The notes under the pieces are model-generated. The model did not search any database. It was not told the origin of the DNA and saw only the letters and a list, made by a program, of their open reading frames with translations. Positions 1-12,600 of a stretch of DNA of 64,000 nucleotides are shown piece by piece. A program made the position numbers and the translations under genes. The DNA lies in contig CM049310.1 in assembly GCA_026874595.1 (NCBI GenBank), forward strand, positions 90,777,556 through 90,841,555, written 5' to 3'. Source of the DNA: Sipunculus nudus. Taxonomy: Eukaryota > Annelida > Sipuncula > Golfingiida > Sipunculidae. Numbering within the stretch: position 1 is the stretch's first letter; the number at the start of each line of letters is the position of its first letter.

Positions 1-2509
1 AATTTCCTTAAACTCATCAAGTACCTTCCTGAATAACCTCGAACAGACATGACTGTCAATGCCTGCAAAGCCCAACTTTTCAGTAAATAAAGTGTATTCA
101 TTAAATCCGTGGCTCAGAACTTCCTGTTCGGCATTAAAAAGAGTTGTCTGTTTCAATTTGCAGTATGTCAACTCTTTTTTTTATTTTATTTGCTCTAACT
201 CAGTGGCGGATCTAGAAATTTGAGAAAGTAGGGCGCTTATATTGGGTTGGTGGCAGATATGTATTGTTAAAACTTTTAAGTTCTGAGTTTTTAAAAATTT
301 AATAATAATATGTATATATTATTGTGTGTGCGTGAGGGTGTAAGTAACATGTTGATGCCAATAGTGAAAATGCGAATCTATGTTTATACTTGCAAAATAT
401 CATCTTTTAAAAGTAATCCTCGTTGTAAAATAATTTATAAAATGTTAAAGTAGTATGTCAAACTTTTATCGACTTCTGCGGTCTGTGAAAATTTCCACCG
501 TCGACCCCAACCCAGATTGAGCTCATTACTCGAACGGAAAGGTCATGCCTCGCTCACAGCGGGATGCTATTGGGAGGGGCGGGGGGGGGGGGGGTTCTTT
601 GTGTTGCGACCCAGCAGAGTATAATAACTGAAAGACACCTTTCCTCGTTATAGAGCTATCTTATCTTAATATGGAGTAAATCATAAAACGTTTCATTAAA
701 ATCTTAAACTTTTTAATTGGAAAGTGATAAACTGTGGATAATTTAATAATGTTAATGCTAGAGAATGAAAAAGAAAACTGAAAAAAGAAAATCAATCTTG
801 AATAAAGGGAAAAGAAATAGATAAAATAGAAGCTGTTTCAGCCTACGCTCTTTACATAGCGCTTTACCTATAGGCTTACTACCTATATCGTAAGCGCTGT
901 CTGTTTTGACCTCGAGCACTGAATTTTGGTCCAATCAGATGAGACCCTGTGCTGGAAGACAAAACGGTTTACCAGCCAATCGAGGAATACATGAAGCCCA
1001 TGTTGTTCATTTCGTTTTGAGTGACAGCTCATCGCCCCGGCAACCGTTTGAACAGGCCATAAGCTCAGAGAGAATGGCCCCGCACCTGGTTTGCACAGGT
1101 CCTTGGGTACATAGGATGCCCGGCCTGTGAGCTGTAATTGAAACGAAATGTAACAACAAAGGCTCCGTGCACACTCGCTGGCTGGTTTCAGTTTTGTTGA
1201 CATCGGATACATGGCTACGCTAACATAGTCGTAATGTCATCATCGAATCGGTCGATGATGCGAGAACGCAGAGGGAGCAATTAAAATTCGACTTTTCTTT
1301 ACTAAGAGTAACCATAAAACTGTTATCAAGCGGCTCTTGAAGCGCAGCTCTGGGTGGAGTCATGATGCCTATCGAGTGTTTGTTAACTGATATTTGGTTG
1401 GCTGCTAGTCACAACAGCAGTTTTTCCAGCAGACAGACCCACCACCTGGTGTCTAAGTGTATCATAAACGGTCAAACTAGGCAGCCAGAAAATCAGTAGC
1501 TTCTCTTGGAGCGCAAGATTTCCGCTGCCTCGGGAGCGTAGTTTCAGCTTAACGGGGGGTACTCTGGGCGGAACTTTTTTTAGGGGGGGGGGGAGATTTC
1601 GGGTAATTAGTATAATGAAGTGGCATAAGGAGTTCCTCAAAAAGTAAAAATTTGGCCATTTTTCAAGATTGGTGAGATGAACTAAATGTTTGGTGTTTTT
1701 GATAAGTGTCACGTTTCAAGTATTTCAGGAATTATAAACTGGGCAGTGGAACTAACCAAATGATTGGCGAACGATCTCTATAAAGGCAAGCTACGCAAAT
1801 AAAAATACAGATCTGTTGATATTCTTTATTAGATCAGCGGTCTTGCAATGTCAAAATGCCATCGATAATCTAAACAGTCATGCATAGGTTTGCATTTCAG
1901 GGCCATCTACGTTTACAGAAATCCCTAAGGGGCAGTAACCAGGGAGAAACCCTGTCAGATCACTAAGAAGTTTTAAGAGACTTAGACTTTCCGAGAAGAA
2001 CAAAATGGCCCTTAGTGGTGGGGGTGGGGTGTCTGTCTTCCACATTATGCGGAAAATATTATGACAGATTCTGTTGGTCTTTCCTTGGAATGTATACAGA
2101 ATATCCACTCTTGACCTATTGAATCCTTCAAAATTCAATGATATTTAAACATCCTGAAACAACCTGAAATGTCCTTTTCCATGATTTCCCATACTGTTAC
2201 AACAGTCTCGTTAAAAAAGAAACGTTAACACTATCGTGATTATATTGAGTACTATCTAAATTTCTGTGTCTTTTGATTTACCTCTGGTTATAGAATTTAA
2301 TTTAATATAACTTGCATAATCTTTGATGTGAGGTGAATAATAACAATCTTTAACCCAGAACTATGTAGGATTTATTTTTTCTTTAAGAGCGCATTTCATA
2401 TGTAAATCATATATAAATGTCCATGAATGAATCGCCCTTACCGCTCTGCCACACGTTCAGTATACGTAGCAAGTATCAGTTTTACTTTTTAGAGTTATAA
2501 CTGAAATAA
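1..2509. other. Left flank, no gene recognised
   Basis: AT-rich DNA beyond the 3' end of XAB2. A G14 tract lies at 581-594. At 201-215 the sequence CAGTGGCGGATCTAG resembles a hAT-family terminal repeat, but no partner was found. The block 905-1230 shares short matches with 25720-26040 (for example GAAATGTAACAACA), suggesting an old dispersed repeat. No coding exon seen. Confidence 0.5.
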
Positions 2510-5111
2510 AAACAAGGGACCCATGGGTCACGGCACTCAGCTGTTATATATGATAAAAAATATGATTTTGGAAAGAGGCACATGTTTGTTTTGTGTGGTA
2601 ATAAATATAAGCTTTATTATGAGTTGTTGGTGTTAAGCTTATGTATGATTTTGATAGTATCTTTGGAGACAGGGAAGAGGATTGATTTCATTTATTTTAT
2701 TAACAAATGGAGTGCTATTGTCACACAGATTTTGACTTGGCCATATAACTTATAAGCAAAACATATTATAAAAGAGTTTAATTATTTATTAAAATTTAAT
2801 AACAAATATTGTGCCATTATAATTTTTATTTAAAAAAATAATAAGAAAATCATATGATTTTTTAAAATAAAATATAACTGAAATGATTATTGAAATAATA
2901 TTATAGAATATATTCATGAATGCATTCATGAATACATTTTGAAAGAATCTGCACTGGTATTCAAATATTTTCATTTTTACCTGAATTCCCATTCTTATGC
3001 AATAAAATTTTTTAATGCAGTACATATTCATATTCGTATTCAAATACATTTGCAAAGCATTCGCAACATGTCTAGTATTTATTCAGTTTTAGCCAAACAA
3101 AGATGTTGAGAATCCAGAATATACAAAATTCACAAATTTAAATAATGATCATAAGTACCTGGTTTTATGGCTTTTATTTATATTTAAAAAAAAAATAAAT
3201 GTAATAAATTCACTTTGGACTACTTTCACATCAATCTACACACTAGACACAGTAGGAATCTAAATTAATATTATCAACTGCATCTTTGTCTATCATTAAT
3301 TTCCTTCATATGATCCCTAATGATTAGTAAGAATAAAATGATTTATTTTTTATCATTAAAATTTCACTGAAAAATACCATAGGTGACTGCATGGTGTTAT
3401 TTGGAATAACATTGACATTGACATTCTATCCATTCATAGAAGATTTTTGTTATAAAAAACCAATACAAAATTATTAATTTATTGTTTATTGTTATGTTGT
3501 TTTTCAAAACAACTACTAGATGAGTTGGGTTGGACACCTGGATCAACTGTGGCTGGGCATTAGCCGCCTGGCTGCCCCAGTGTATGCTTCGCTCAAGCAT
3601 GCATAATCTGATGAAAGGTCAACAAGGTCAACATACAGGTGACTGAAGAGGGGCTGGATTAAGCCTGGGTCTGACATGGTCTCATATAAACATTAATAAA
3701 AGCTACAATATTTGGCCAATTTCTTTCAGCTTTCTAAACTAGAAAAGATGTAATTCTTATGTGTGCATGATATGAAAATTATATCAACAGTGCTCTCAGG
3801 TAACAAACGTGCCATGGTCAAATTTGGGCAAAATTTAAAGTACTAATTTTATATTTATACTAATAACTTATAAAATGAATAACTTGAAAAATTCAGAACT
3901 AATTTTTGGTATTCAATTGAATCTTGATTAAATCTTGTTACATCCCTGACAAAAAATCTCTAGCTTCAGTTACCCTCTTGTTAAGGGAGTAAATATATTT
4001 CTTGATTTTTTTAAAAGTGCATTATGTTTTGGCCCGTAACTTAAAACAATTACGCAATACTGACATCATTTCTGGCATGTGCATAGCGAATGTATAGAAA
4101 AATATGTATATTATATATGATCAAAGTCAGATCAGTGGTTTTGATATTAGGCAGTCTTACAGTCTTAATGGAAAAATTAAGTTTTTCATTAATATTTCGA
4201 AGGAAATACCGGTAAGTCCTAGTGATAAAATTCTTGGCATGGTAGGGGATTTTGGAGACATCTAACTGTATGCTAAATTTAAGGAACTTAGAGCTGAAGC
4301 TGGGGAGCTGAGCTCTAGCAAACTGCCTAACACTAGCTTGATGTAAACTTGATGTGACATGGTGCTTGAAAACTTGAATAAAATCTACAGTTTTTGATCA
4401 ACTGGTTTCAAATTTTTGGTGTTAACAGACCAAATGCTAACAAAAACATGCTGTGAAAATTAAATCCACAGTACATACAGGAAAAAAAAACGTGCCATGG
4501 TCAAATTTGGGCAAAATTTAAGGTACCAATTTTATATTTTTGCCAATATTTAAATAAAAAACAGATTTTGATCTAATTTTTGGTATACAATTAAATTTTG
4601 ATCAATTAAAGTTGTATTACTGAAAAAAAGTCCCTACCTTTATCACTTTTGGTCTTAAGTGACCAAATATCTTTCCTGATTTTTTTTACAAAGTCCATTA
4701 TGTTTGGGCCCATAACTTTTTTAAATTAAATAATACTGACTTAATTTCTGGCATGTACATAGGAACTATATAGAGGAATATTTATGGTAAATATGAAGAA
4801 AACCAGATGAGTGGTTTTGATATTGGGCAGTCATGAAATGTGAAAATAGATTTCTAATAAAAAATTGAGGTTTTTCCTTAATATCTCGAAGGAATGAAGT
4901 CCTATTGACTCAATGTTCGGCATGGTAGGAGATTTTTGGGACATCTAACTGTATGGCAAATTTCAGATTCGTAGGTCCAATGGTGTCGAAACGTGCCAGT
5001 CTTACGGACGGACATCCGGACAGACGGACGGACGGACAGACAGACGGACGGACGACGGACAATGGACCACGACTATAGCTCAGATGACTTATAGTCAGCT
5101 GAGCTAATAAA
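2510..5111 (+). repeat. Bivalve-type dispersed repeat with internal duplication
   Basis: It starts with GGGACCCATGGGTCAC at 2516-2531 (the same start occurs at 63848) and ends with GACGGAC runs at 5006-5060 and CAGCTGAGCTAATAA near 5111. Inside it, 3808-4283 and 4491-4967 are diverged copies of one block; both begin CGTGCCATGGTCAAATTTGG and end near ACATCTAACTGTATG. The two terminal features may belong to separate insertions. No open reading frame of interest. Confidence 0.55.
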
Positions 5112-8100
5112 TTTGCCTTTACTGTTTTTAACCGTTTAATGATCCACTACCTATACAGACAATGTTGTATGTTATGACAAGTTATTTCAAGTCACTATAT
5201 AATATTTATTTCAATGATATAATTACTTGAAATTTATTCAAACATTTAACTTAATGACAAATAATCATAAGTTCATAATAAAACCTCGCAAATGCAGAAA
5301 CATAATCATTAATTCAAAAATTATATTGATGTAGACTTGCATTAAAGCATGCTTTAAACTTTGAGGATATTGTCACTAAACAAAAGTCACAGTTTATAAA
5401 AACATTGAACCTGAAAACATAAAACATGCCCTGCCTACAAAAAATTCATGAAATTATGCGTTTTGAGTAAAGACTAAAATATAGGTGTATAGGTGCTGTC
5501 CTATTCGATAACAGGAGGTGGAATTATGGAAGTGACAAGGTAATTATATGCATTGAAAATTGAAGAACAATCACCAAATGAAGTTTTTTTCCACGTTGAG
5601 TTTAAGCAAATCATAAATCTTGTTCACATTAAAAAATTAAGCAACCACATTATATGAGCATCCTAAAGTGTAATTTTTTTTAGTTACAATTTATTATTCT
5701 CTATGTACATAATGAAATATTTTTTTTTTTTAATTAAAGCGATCTTTTGATTTACATAAGCAAAGAGATGACTAATCTTTAATGTGCAAATGGATTCATC
5801 CATATAAAAGCCTATAATAAGTAAAATTTGACGTGATATGTTTATATATGTTTTGTAAGGGGTGGTAATTGATAAGACTGCCCCGGGCGGCAATGAGGCT
5901 GGGTACGCCGCTGGTTGAACGCTGAGAAGCGGAACAAAAACCATCTACTGCTATGCAACGGTTTCTTACTCTGGATGATGGGTCTCCTACACCATGGACA
6001 TGCCCCTATTTATATAAATATATGATGGGGAAAAAAGAAATAAGATTTTGAAACCCTATGCATACAAAGCAGTAATGTAGAATGTAGAACTTGCGTCGGG
6101 ACAAAAATCCAATTTTAGAGAATTGCATGGACGTTGCCATCAGGGTATATTTTAACTTGCAGTTGGGCCTTATTTGTGCAGTTATAAACGGACCATGTAA
6201 AACTATTTTCTTGTTCGATTTGTTCAGTTCAAGAATATAAAGTTTTGTTCCCGTGAAAGACTGAAAGAAAACACCTTTATGCCCATGATTAAATAACTGT
6301 ATTTCACGGATCACTTCACCGATCATCAAGGGTATGCCAAATATAAATGGCTCTGGGCGAATTTGCAAACATCATTTTATATTTCTGTAATAATTATATA
6401 TATTTAGTCATATTTTCATTCATAATATTTATATTACATAATAACTATATATAACACATGGAGATACCTCGGCAACGCCTCTCTCTCTCTCTCTTATGAC
6501 CACGACCTCTTTTCTTTAGAGGGCTCTAGTTGGGTCGTATATGCCTAATTTTATGCGAAATTAGAACATTTTATCACAAGTTTATTCAGCTCTAGAATTT
6601 CCTTCAAATATACCCTGTTTGCAATACTTATTTCAGACGGTTTTTTGTCCAGATCGGGTTCTCCCAACACAAAATACTTTCAGAATTCGAATTGGTTCCT
6701 TTTTAGCAAACCCCTATTGCGGAAATCTAAACAGAGTATTGACACATGAACGAATAATTCGTCACCGGACGGAACATGCCTTCAACATTACGTAAGATTG
6801 TACCAACCCCATGACGACATGCATATAGTTTCGGACCCAAGGAAATGAGAAATCACCTTTATTCTCCGGAAAGAGACAGAATCCGAACTGCCGTGGTTCT
6901 TCCAAGTCTTAAGAGAGGAAAAAAAAGATGTTCCAGCTGTCTGGTTGATTTGGAGGGGTCTGGAATCCCCGCCCTATGCGCAAATTCAGCAATGACAAAG
7001 GTTACAGCTTTGGGAGAATAAAAAGCCTTAAAACAGTGAGACATTTGAAAAAGCAGAAACAAAGATGGACATCTTAAAACTGATTTATACTACATTTACT
7101 GTGGATAAGAACTTTTTTTTATATTAAATGTTTAAATTAGTCTAATAAATTTTCCGGGACACTGGCACCCCTGAGTCGTCAGTATTGGTATCCTATTAGA
7201 TCTAAGTTCCGGGTATTTCATGTACAACAAATCAGGCCTGGCCAAGGTAGATCCAAAGTTCCCAAAGCGCCTAAAAAAAAAGAGTAGCCTTCTTTGAAAT
7301 AAAAGTGATATAATTCTCCATTTTTTTATCACAAACTGAATAACGATGTGCTCCACCTAATACATATTTATTTATATATAGTCACAAACGTGCATAGTAC
7401 TTGTCCTCCTGCAAGAAAATAAGGGCATTTTCCACATGTTGTGACACGCTGGGCATTTGCACACAGAAAAATTGCGAAGTGTCCCATTCTTTTCTAAATG
7501 GTCTGTTATGGGAGGAAGATAAAGTACATCTCGGAACTTTTAATAGTTAAAAGAGCGAAAAAAGAGAGCTACTAAAAAGTGAATAGCGTCATTTTCAGTC
7601 AATCCTGAAAAAAATTGTGCAGGTAGGCCTGACAAATGTTCGGCATACTATAAAGTAAGCATACTATAATGTGATTTCCAGTTTTATTGCCAAGACAGGC
7701 TATAAATTTATATTTATTAGAGGGTTCAGGCAAAAAGTCGCCCTTCCTTCAAACTGTCCATCACGCATTATCCATTAAGTTCTGTCTCAACAAGAACATT
7801 AATGTCACCTTTTACTATTTCCACACTTTACTATTCCCAATATATACATTACTTTCACTATATAAACATACAAGTTTAATTATAAATACAGCTTTTTAAG
7901 CTAACTTTCCGTCTAGAGAAAACACACAAACAGCTTTTATTATATCTATGAGCAAAATACTTTGTTTTCCACACAGTATGTGCCAAATATAAATATTTAA
8001 GATCATGCGTTACAAGTCGACGAGGACACCTTTCCAGATATCTACAGCTAGGGAGCAATTTAATTCTCAAAATCGCTTTTAAAGAACTAAAGATAATTTT

Positions 8101-9439
8101 TTTTAATCTCTCATAAAAATAGGCCAGAAAACGCGGGTCTCACAGTACACAGGCTGTTTCTTTTGATTATATACGCCAAAATAATCGAAACATATTCAAC
8201 GAGAACATCTGGCGGCAGTGAAGATGAAACGAGTATTGCAAATGGCATTTTGCAACTAATGGACAAGTGAACTTTCAACTTCAGCATACATCATCTTAGA
8301 TTACATATTTTTTTCCGTTTGTCAACGCTGCTGTGTTTACTAACAACTTGTAGATAACCAAGCTCATACGTCCGTCAGAGAGGCATTATGAGAACTTTTC
8401 TCGAAAGGAATTACCTAAAGTTCATTAATATGTATACATAGTAAGCCAGAAATGACATAATTTTGACAAATTGCAGATAAATAGCTAGCTTTAACATCAA
8501 AGCGCCGGCCATCTCAATGATAGGATGAAAGAATGTTGTCAAGGGAACGATCCACTGTCTGTGAACCATTCTATTCAAAGGGTAGGTGAATAGCTGGCTT
8601 TAAAATAAGACTCAGCTCCGACTTAGGTCATGTTGACCTGACAAAAATTCTAGGAACAAAACAAGTACCTTCTTTTTTGGTGGATTCAAGAAATATACAA
8701 AATATTGTGGTTAATGTCTATTTTGTCACACATTGTACTTAATATGTGTACGACAGATCTGATTATTCCACCGTTTATCAAAAAACACTAATTGACAGTT
8801 TCTTTTGAAATAAAACTAAGCTGTTTGATAATGAATTTGGACATTTTATTGGTCATGTCATACTCTATTACATCACCATCCCTGGCTGTGCCTTTGTATT
8901 CCTGATTAATTAAACTGTACATCTACAGATACACTAGGTTATATAAAACACATCAGTCAGCACATTTAGACTATTATGTTCAGATCACAACAAAGCAAAA
9001 ACAATATTCTTATAAGCAAAAATTTGTAATTGCATTTATTAGCAACACAAAGCTGGTTTCTCATATTATATCACATAAGAAACAGTTACTTTGAAATTCC
9101 CTCCAACCCCCTCCATGATTATCCCAATTATCCAAGTAATTAATTACACCCAATCAATTAAACCAGAGCTGGATCCCCTTGAAAAGTCTTAGTCTTATAT
9201 ACCAGTTAAGCTGTTTTTGCTACTGGTAGTATTGTGTACAGTGTTTACTCAAAATGTATTTTTTGACCTATAAACATTATTCATTAATATACTTCAAAAA
9301 CAATTTTTGTTCCAATTTTCATTTTTCCAAACAAATTCCCATGAGTATAAGAGTACAGAAAAGAAATCCAATAATATTGTGATGTAACAAAAATATCAGT
9401 TTTAAAAAATACAAGTGATACTTTTAGCAAATGTTTCTT
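5112..9439. other. Intergenic, XAB2 3' side; no gene recognised
   Basis: AT-rich. On the minus strand 5913-5899 reads CAGCGGCGTACCCAG followed by a GC-rich stretch, resembling a hAT-type transposon end; no mate identified. A short (CT)n run is at 6479-6494. The block 8100-8640 is a diverged copy of 25305-25690. The 120-codon open frame at 6006-6368 (minus) shows no family resemblance. Confidence 0.45.
8100..8640 (+). repeat. Dispersed repeat copy A (partner 25305-25690)
   Basis: Shares with 25305-25690 the ordered landmarks ATAGGCCAGAAAAC, GGCATTTTGCAA, AGTTCATTAA and AGTAAGCCAGAAAT, each in the same order and similar spacing. Function unknown; probably an old interspersed repeat. Confidence 0.55.
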
Positions 9440-9445
9440 TTTATT
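9440..9445 (-). terminator. Candidate XAB2 poly(A) signal
   Basis: AATAAA on the minus strand about 165 bases after the stop codon. Another AATAAA lies at 9570-9575, about 35 bases after the stop. The region is AT-rich, so these hexamers could be chance; transcript ends are needed to choose. Confidence 0.35.
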
Positions 9446-9609
9446 TTTAACTCAGTAGCTGTTATTTTTATGGCTTGGAGACTGTCTATTCCTCTGCTGC
9501 CTGAAACCTCCATGGGAATTCTTCTTAAATGACTTGTGAGATACGTTAGGATATAAATAAGCATTTTTTTTTATTTCTGTGATGGGTTTTTCTGGGTCCA
9601 TGGTCTTGT

Positions 9610-9680
9610 TTATTTATCCTCATCATCAGCCAGCTGTCCAAACACTTCACTCGGGACCACTTGTTTTTCAACCTCTACCT
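9610..9680 (-). CDS. XAB2: XAB2 last exon E14 with stop codon
   Basis: Two bases completing Glu, 22 codons and stop TAA at 9610-9612. Acceptor CTGTATTCCAG. It encodes [16 protein letters not shown] and a short acidic end, matching the conserved last residues of XAB2. The stop overlaps an AATAAA hexamer on the minus strand (9609-9614), which is probably too early to be the working poly(A) signal. Confidence 0.94.
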
Positions 9681-12600
9681 CTGGAATACAGAAAGCACAT
9701 TATATTAATTTCTTATAGATTTCCTGTCTAGTATACACATTACTGGGGATAGTCCTGTCCTGAGCACTACGAATCTATGGATAAACTGATAAAATGTGCT
9801 ATACTGGGACACTGTTTGATAACAGAGGATATGTTCTGTCATGTAAATTCTCAAGCAAAGCAAAGAGTTTTGGCAAGTCCTGAATAAAATGTCAAATATT
9901 TTTTAATGCAAACTGGCAGTAAAGCTTAACTTGTAGTCTACAACCAGTGTCCTCAGTGCTTTCATAACCATACAGGCCTCATGCAGCAGTTATACACTGC
10001 AGTCCTCCCCAATCTACCTGGCAATGTCTGCTGCTTTGTATACCAAGGTTCTCAGGGTTACACCTTCAAAGCACAGAGCAAAGACTTTTAATCAGACCAA
10101 TGAGAGTGCGGTATCACATTGGGCATCCAGCTCCAAATCTTAAACTTACAACACCCAAAGATTGATGTTTGGTGACTTTACTGGATTTTTCTGGGTCTGA
10201 AACTTGAAAGCACACAACTTCTTACAGGTACTGATGCATGTCCAGTCAAAATTTCACAGCAACTGCTTGAATGGGATAAGAGTGACAAATAAGGGTGAAA
10301 GACAGATGAATGAGCAGAAAGCAAAGGGTACCCATCAAGGCAAGGCATTAACAGTACACTGACAGTGGGAAATGCTATTATTTACCGATTTACACAATGT
10401 TTCCTGAAAATAAACCCATCTCCAAAAAGTCCTGATTTCAGCATAGTTTATTACCAAGTAATAAAATACTGAAAATAAGATTTTAGATAACAAGAACCAA
10501 AATGTCAACTTTAGGATAAAACCATCAGTAATCCTTACTTAGTTAATTGATGTAACTATAAATATTGTTCTTAGTTTATTTTATTATTACAATTATGTTA
10601 TTACTTCATTCAGACATTTCAAACGGCCAGTTCAATACAATATAGCAAACCAGGTCCTTCACAGATTTACCATCATGACATTTATTATTGCAATTATGTA
10701 TTATTATGTGTCTGGAATCTTTTCATGGTTGAATACATAAATGTACATGTAAGAGTTAATTGGTAAGATTGTCAAGGTAGTCTCTCAAGGGTAAATGAAT
10801 TAACAAATTGTCTTTGACACTTAGAACATCAAGATTAGCAAACTGGCAGGAAGAATAATCATTAGGGTATAATTAACCTGAGAGTGAGAAATGTTCATTT
10901 TATTTGTATTGTCTTTACCTTCTATATATACGAGTCACCTAGGACAGGGACAGGCAGTTATAGTTACAGTTTGGAGTTGGAGTTAACATTTAGATAGAGA
11001 AGAAATTTATATATAGCTAGGATCATTGCCAGCAAGTGAAGTCATCATCATTTAATTTAGTCGTAGAAGAATAACAGAAACTTTGTACATTAAGAAAAAG
11101 GAATAGACCTTTGTTACATCATCAACAAGTCTGCTGCTCCTGGAACTCCCAAACAAACAACAATATATCACCGACCAACAAACATTAAAATTCCAACCAG
11201 TGATAGTTCTTACTGTCACCATAGTACTTGGCACAGTTGATATACAGCAGTTCAGGTGCATCATTAAAGGTTGTTATCCCTTGTAAACATCGCAGCTGAA
11301 CAGGAAGTGGCACAAGCTGCAAACTTGAATCAATTCTCTTATCTTTGGATTTATTTCTCAATTGCAGTCTGTAACTGCTTGACCCTGGCCCACTAGTATG
11401 CCAAGAATGGGCCCCCTTGACAGTGAGACTCTCATTGTATGTCTGGCACAAGATTTCCTCATCACATACAACTACCCAGCTCAAACATAAACCTGTTTAA
11501 ACACCTCAACGTGGCAATCTAAAGACATACTTAATCTACCTACAGCTGGAAAAGGGATTCAATAGAAAAACAAGGAAATCCAGAACTGCAATAGTTCTGA
11601 CCAGGCATGTAAACCCAAGATCACATAAACGGACTTGTTATTTAACCTCACATAATTTAAAGATGGTATTTCCAAACATTGAGCTTTCTGTTTGATTCCA
11701 CATTTCTGGAAAAAGATAAACACTTTCTCAGTCTCTGTATAATAACATAAATCTAGCAATTTTGTCAATTTAGAAAATAAAGAGAAGACACATACGGAAA
11801 ATCCTAAATTACATGACAAAAATATTCTCAGATACATGAGAAAAAAATAATAAAATGCACATAAGAAAATTAATAAAAGATACATAAAAGAAAATTCTAA
11901 ATTACATGACAAAAAATTCTCAGATACATGAGAAATAATACTGAAATGCACTAAAGAAAATTAACAAGGCCAACAGGCCTAATGCGAACCTGTGCAATGA
12001 GATTACACCAGGTTTATGGTTCAATGCTGGACCATTACTTTTCAAGAACATGTGTAACATGTATATGAACAATGCAAGTACTAAAAACTTAGAACAAGAA
12101 AAAATTAAACAAACATCACTGCTGAAATTCTAGCATGGGTGCACACAACACAAAAACTAGAATACAGGAAGTCAACAAGTGACCTCTTGTATCCGCCAAA
12201 ATCAGAGTGGGAAAGGTGAAGTGAGGCATGGAAATAGAGTGATGTGTGTTGCATAATAGCCTGGATGTCTGCAGCCGAAATGTGTATGTAGGTTGTGCCA
12301 CCTACCAAAAAATCCAGAAAGCTGTCCAAGATGTATAAACATGCAAAATTTTAGGCAGACAAGTCAAACCACTATTGAGATATGAGTGATTTTAGCCCAT
12401 GGCAGACCAACAGACAGACGCTGTGCAAAAATGTTGGCAGGTGGTGCCAACACTTTTGTGTATGATTAAGAGCTATGTGAGATCTATACACATGCAAAAT
12501 TTCAGGGGGATATGTCCAACCAGTCCTGAAATATAAGCCTGGATGTCTGCAGCATATACATAAATGTAGGTGGTGCCACCTGCCACAAAATCGAGAAAGC

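Noticed and set aside
201-215. hAT transposon at the left end
   Set aside because: Only a single terminal-repeat-like sequence is seen, with no partner or transposase, so it is mentioned but not called as an element.
6006-6368. 120-codon minus-strand open frame
   Set aside because: AT-rich, no motif, no neighbouring exon.
11185-11484. 99-codon minus-strand open frame
   Set aside because: No recognisable domain, and it sits inside the XAB2 intron without clear splice partners.
11559-11951. 130-codon hydrophobic minus-strand open frame
   Set aside because: It follows the AT-rich tandem duplication; the apparent membrane segments reflect T-rich codons.
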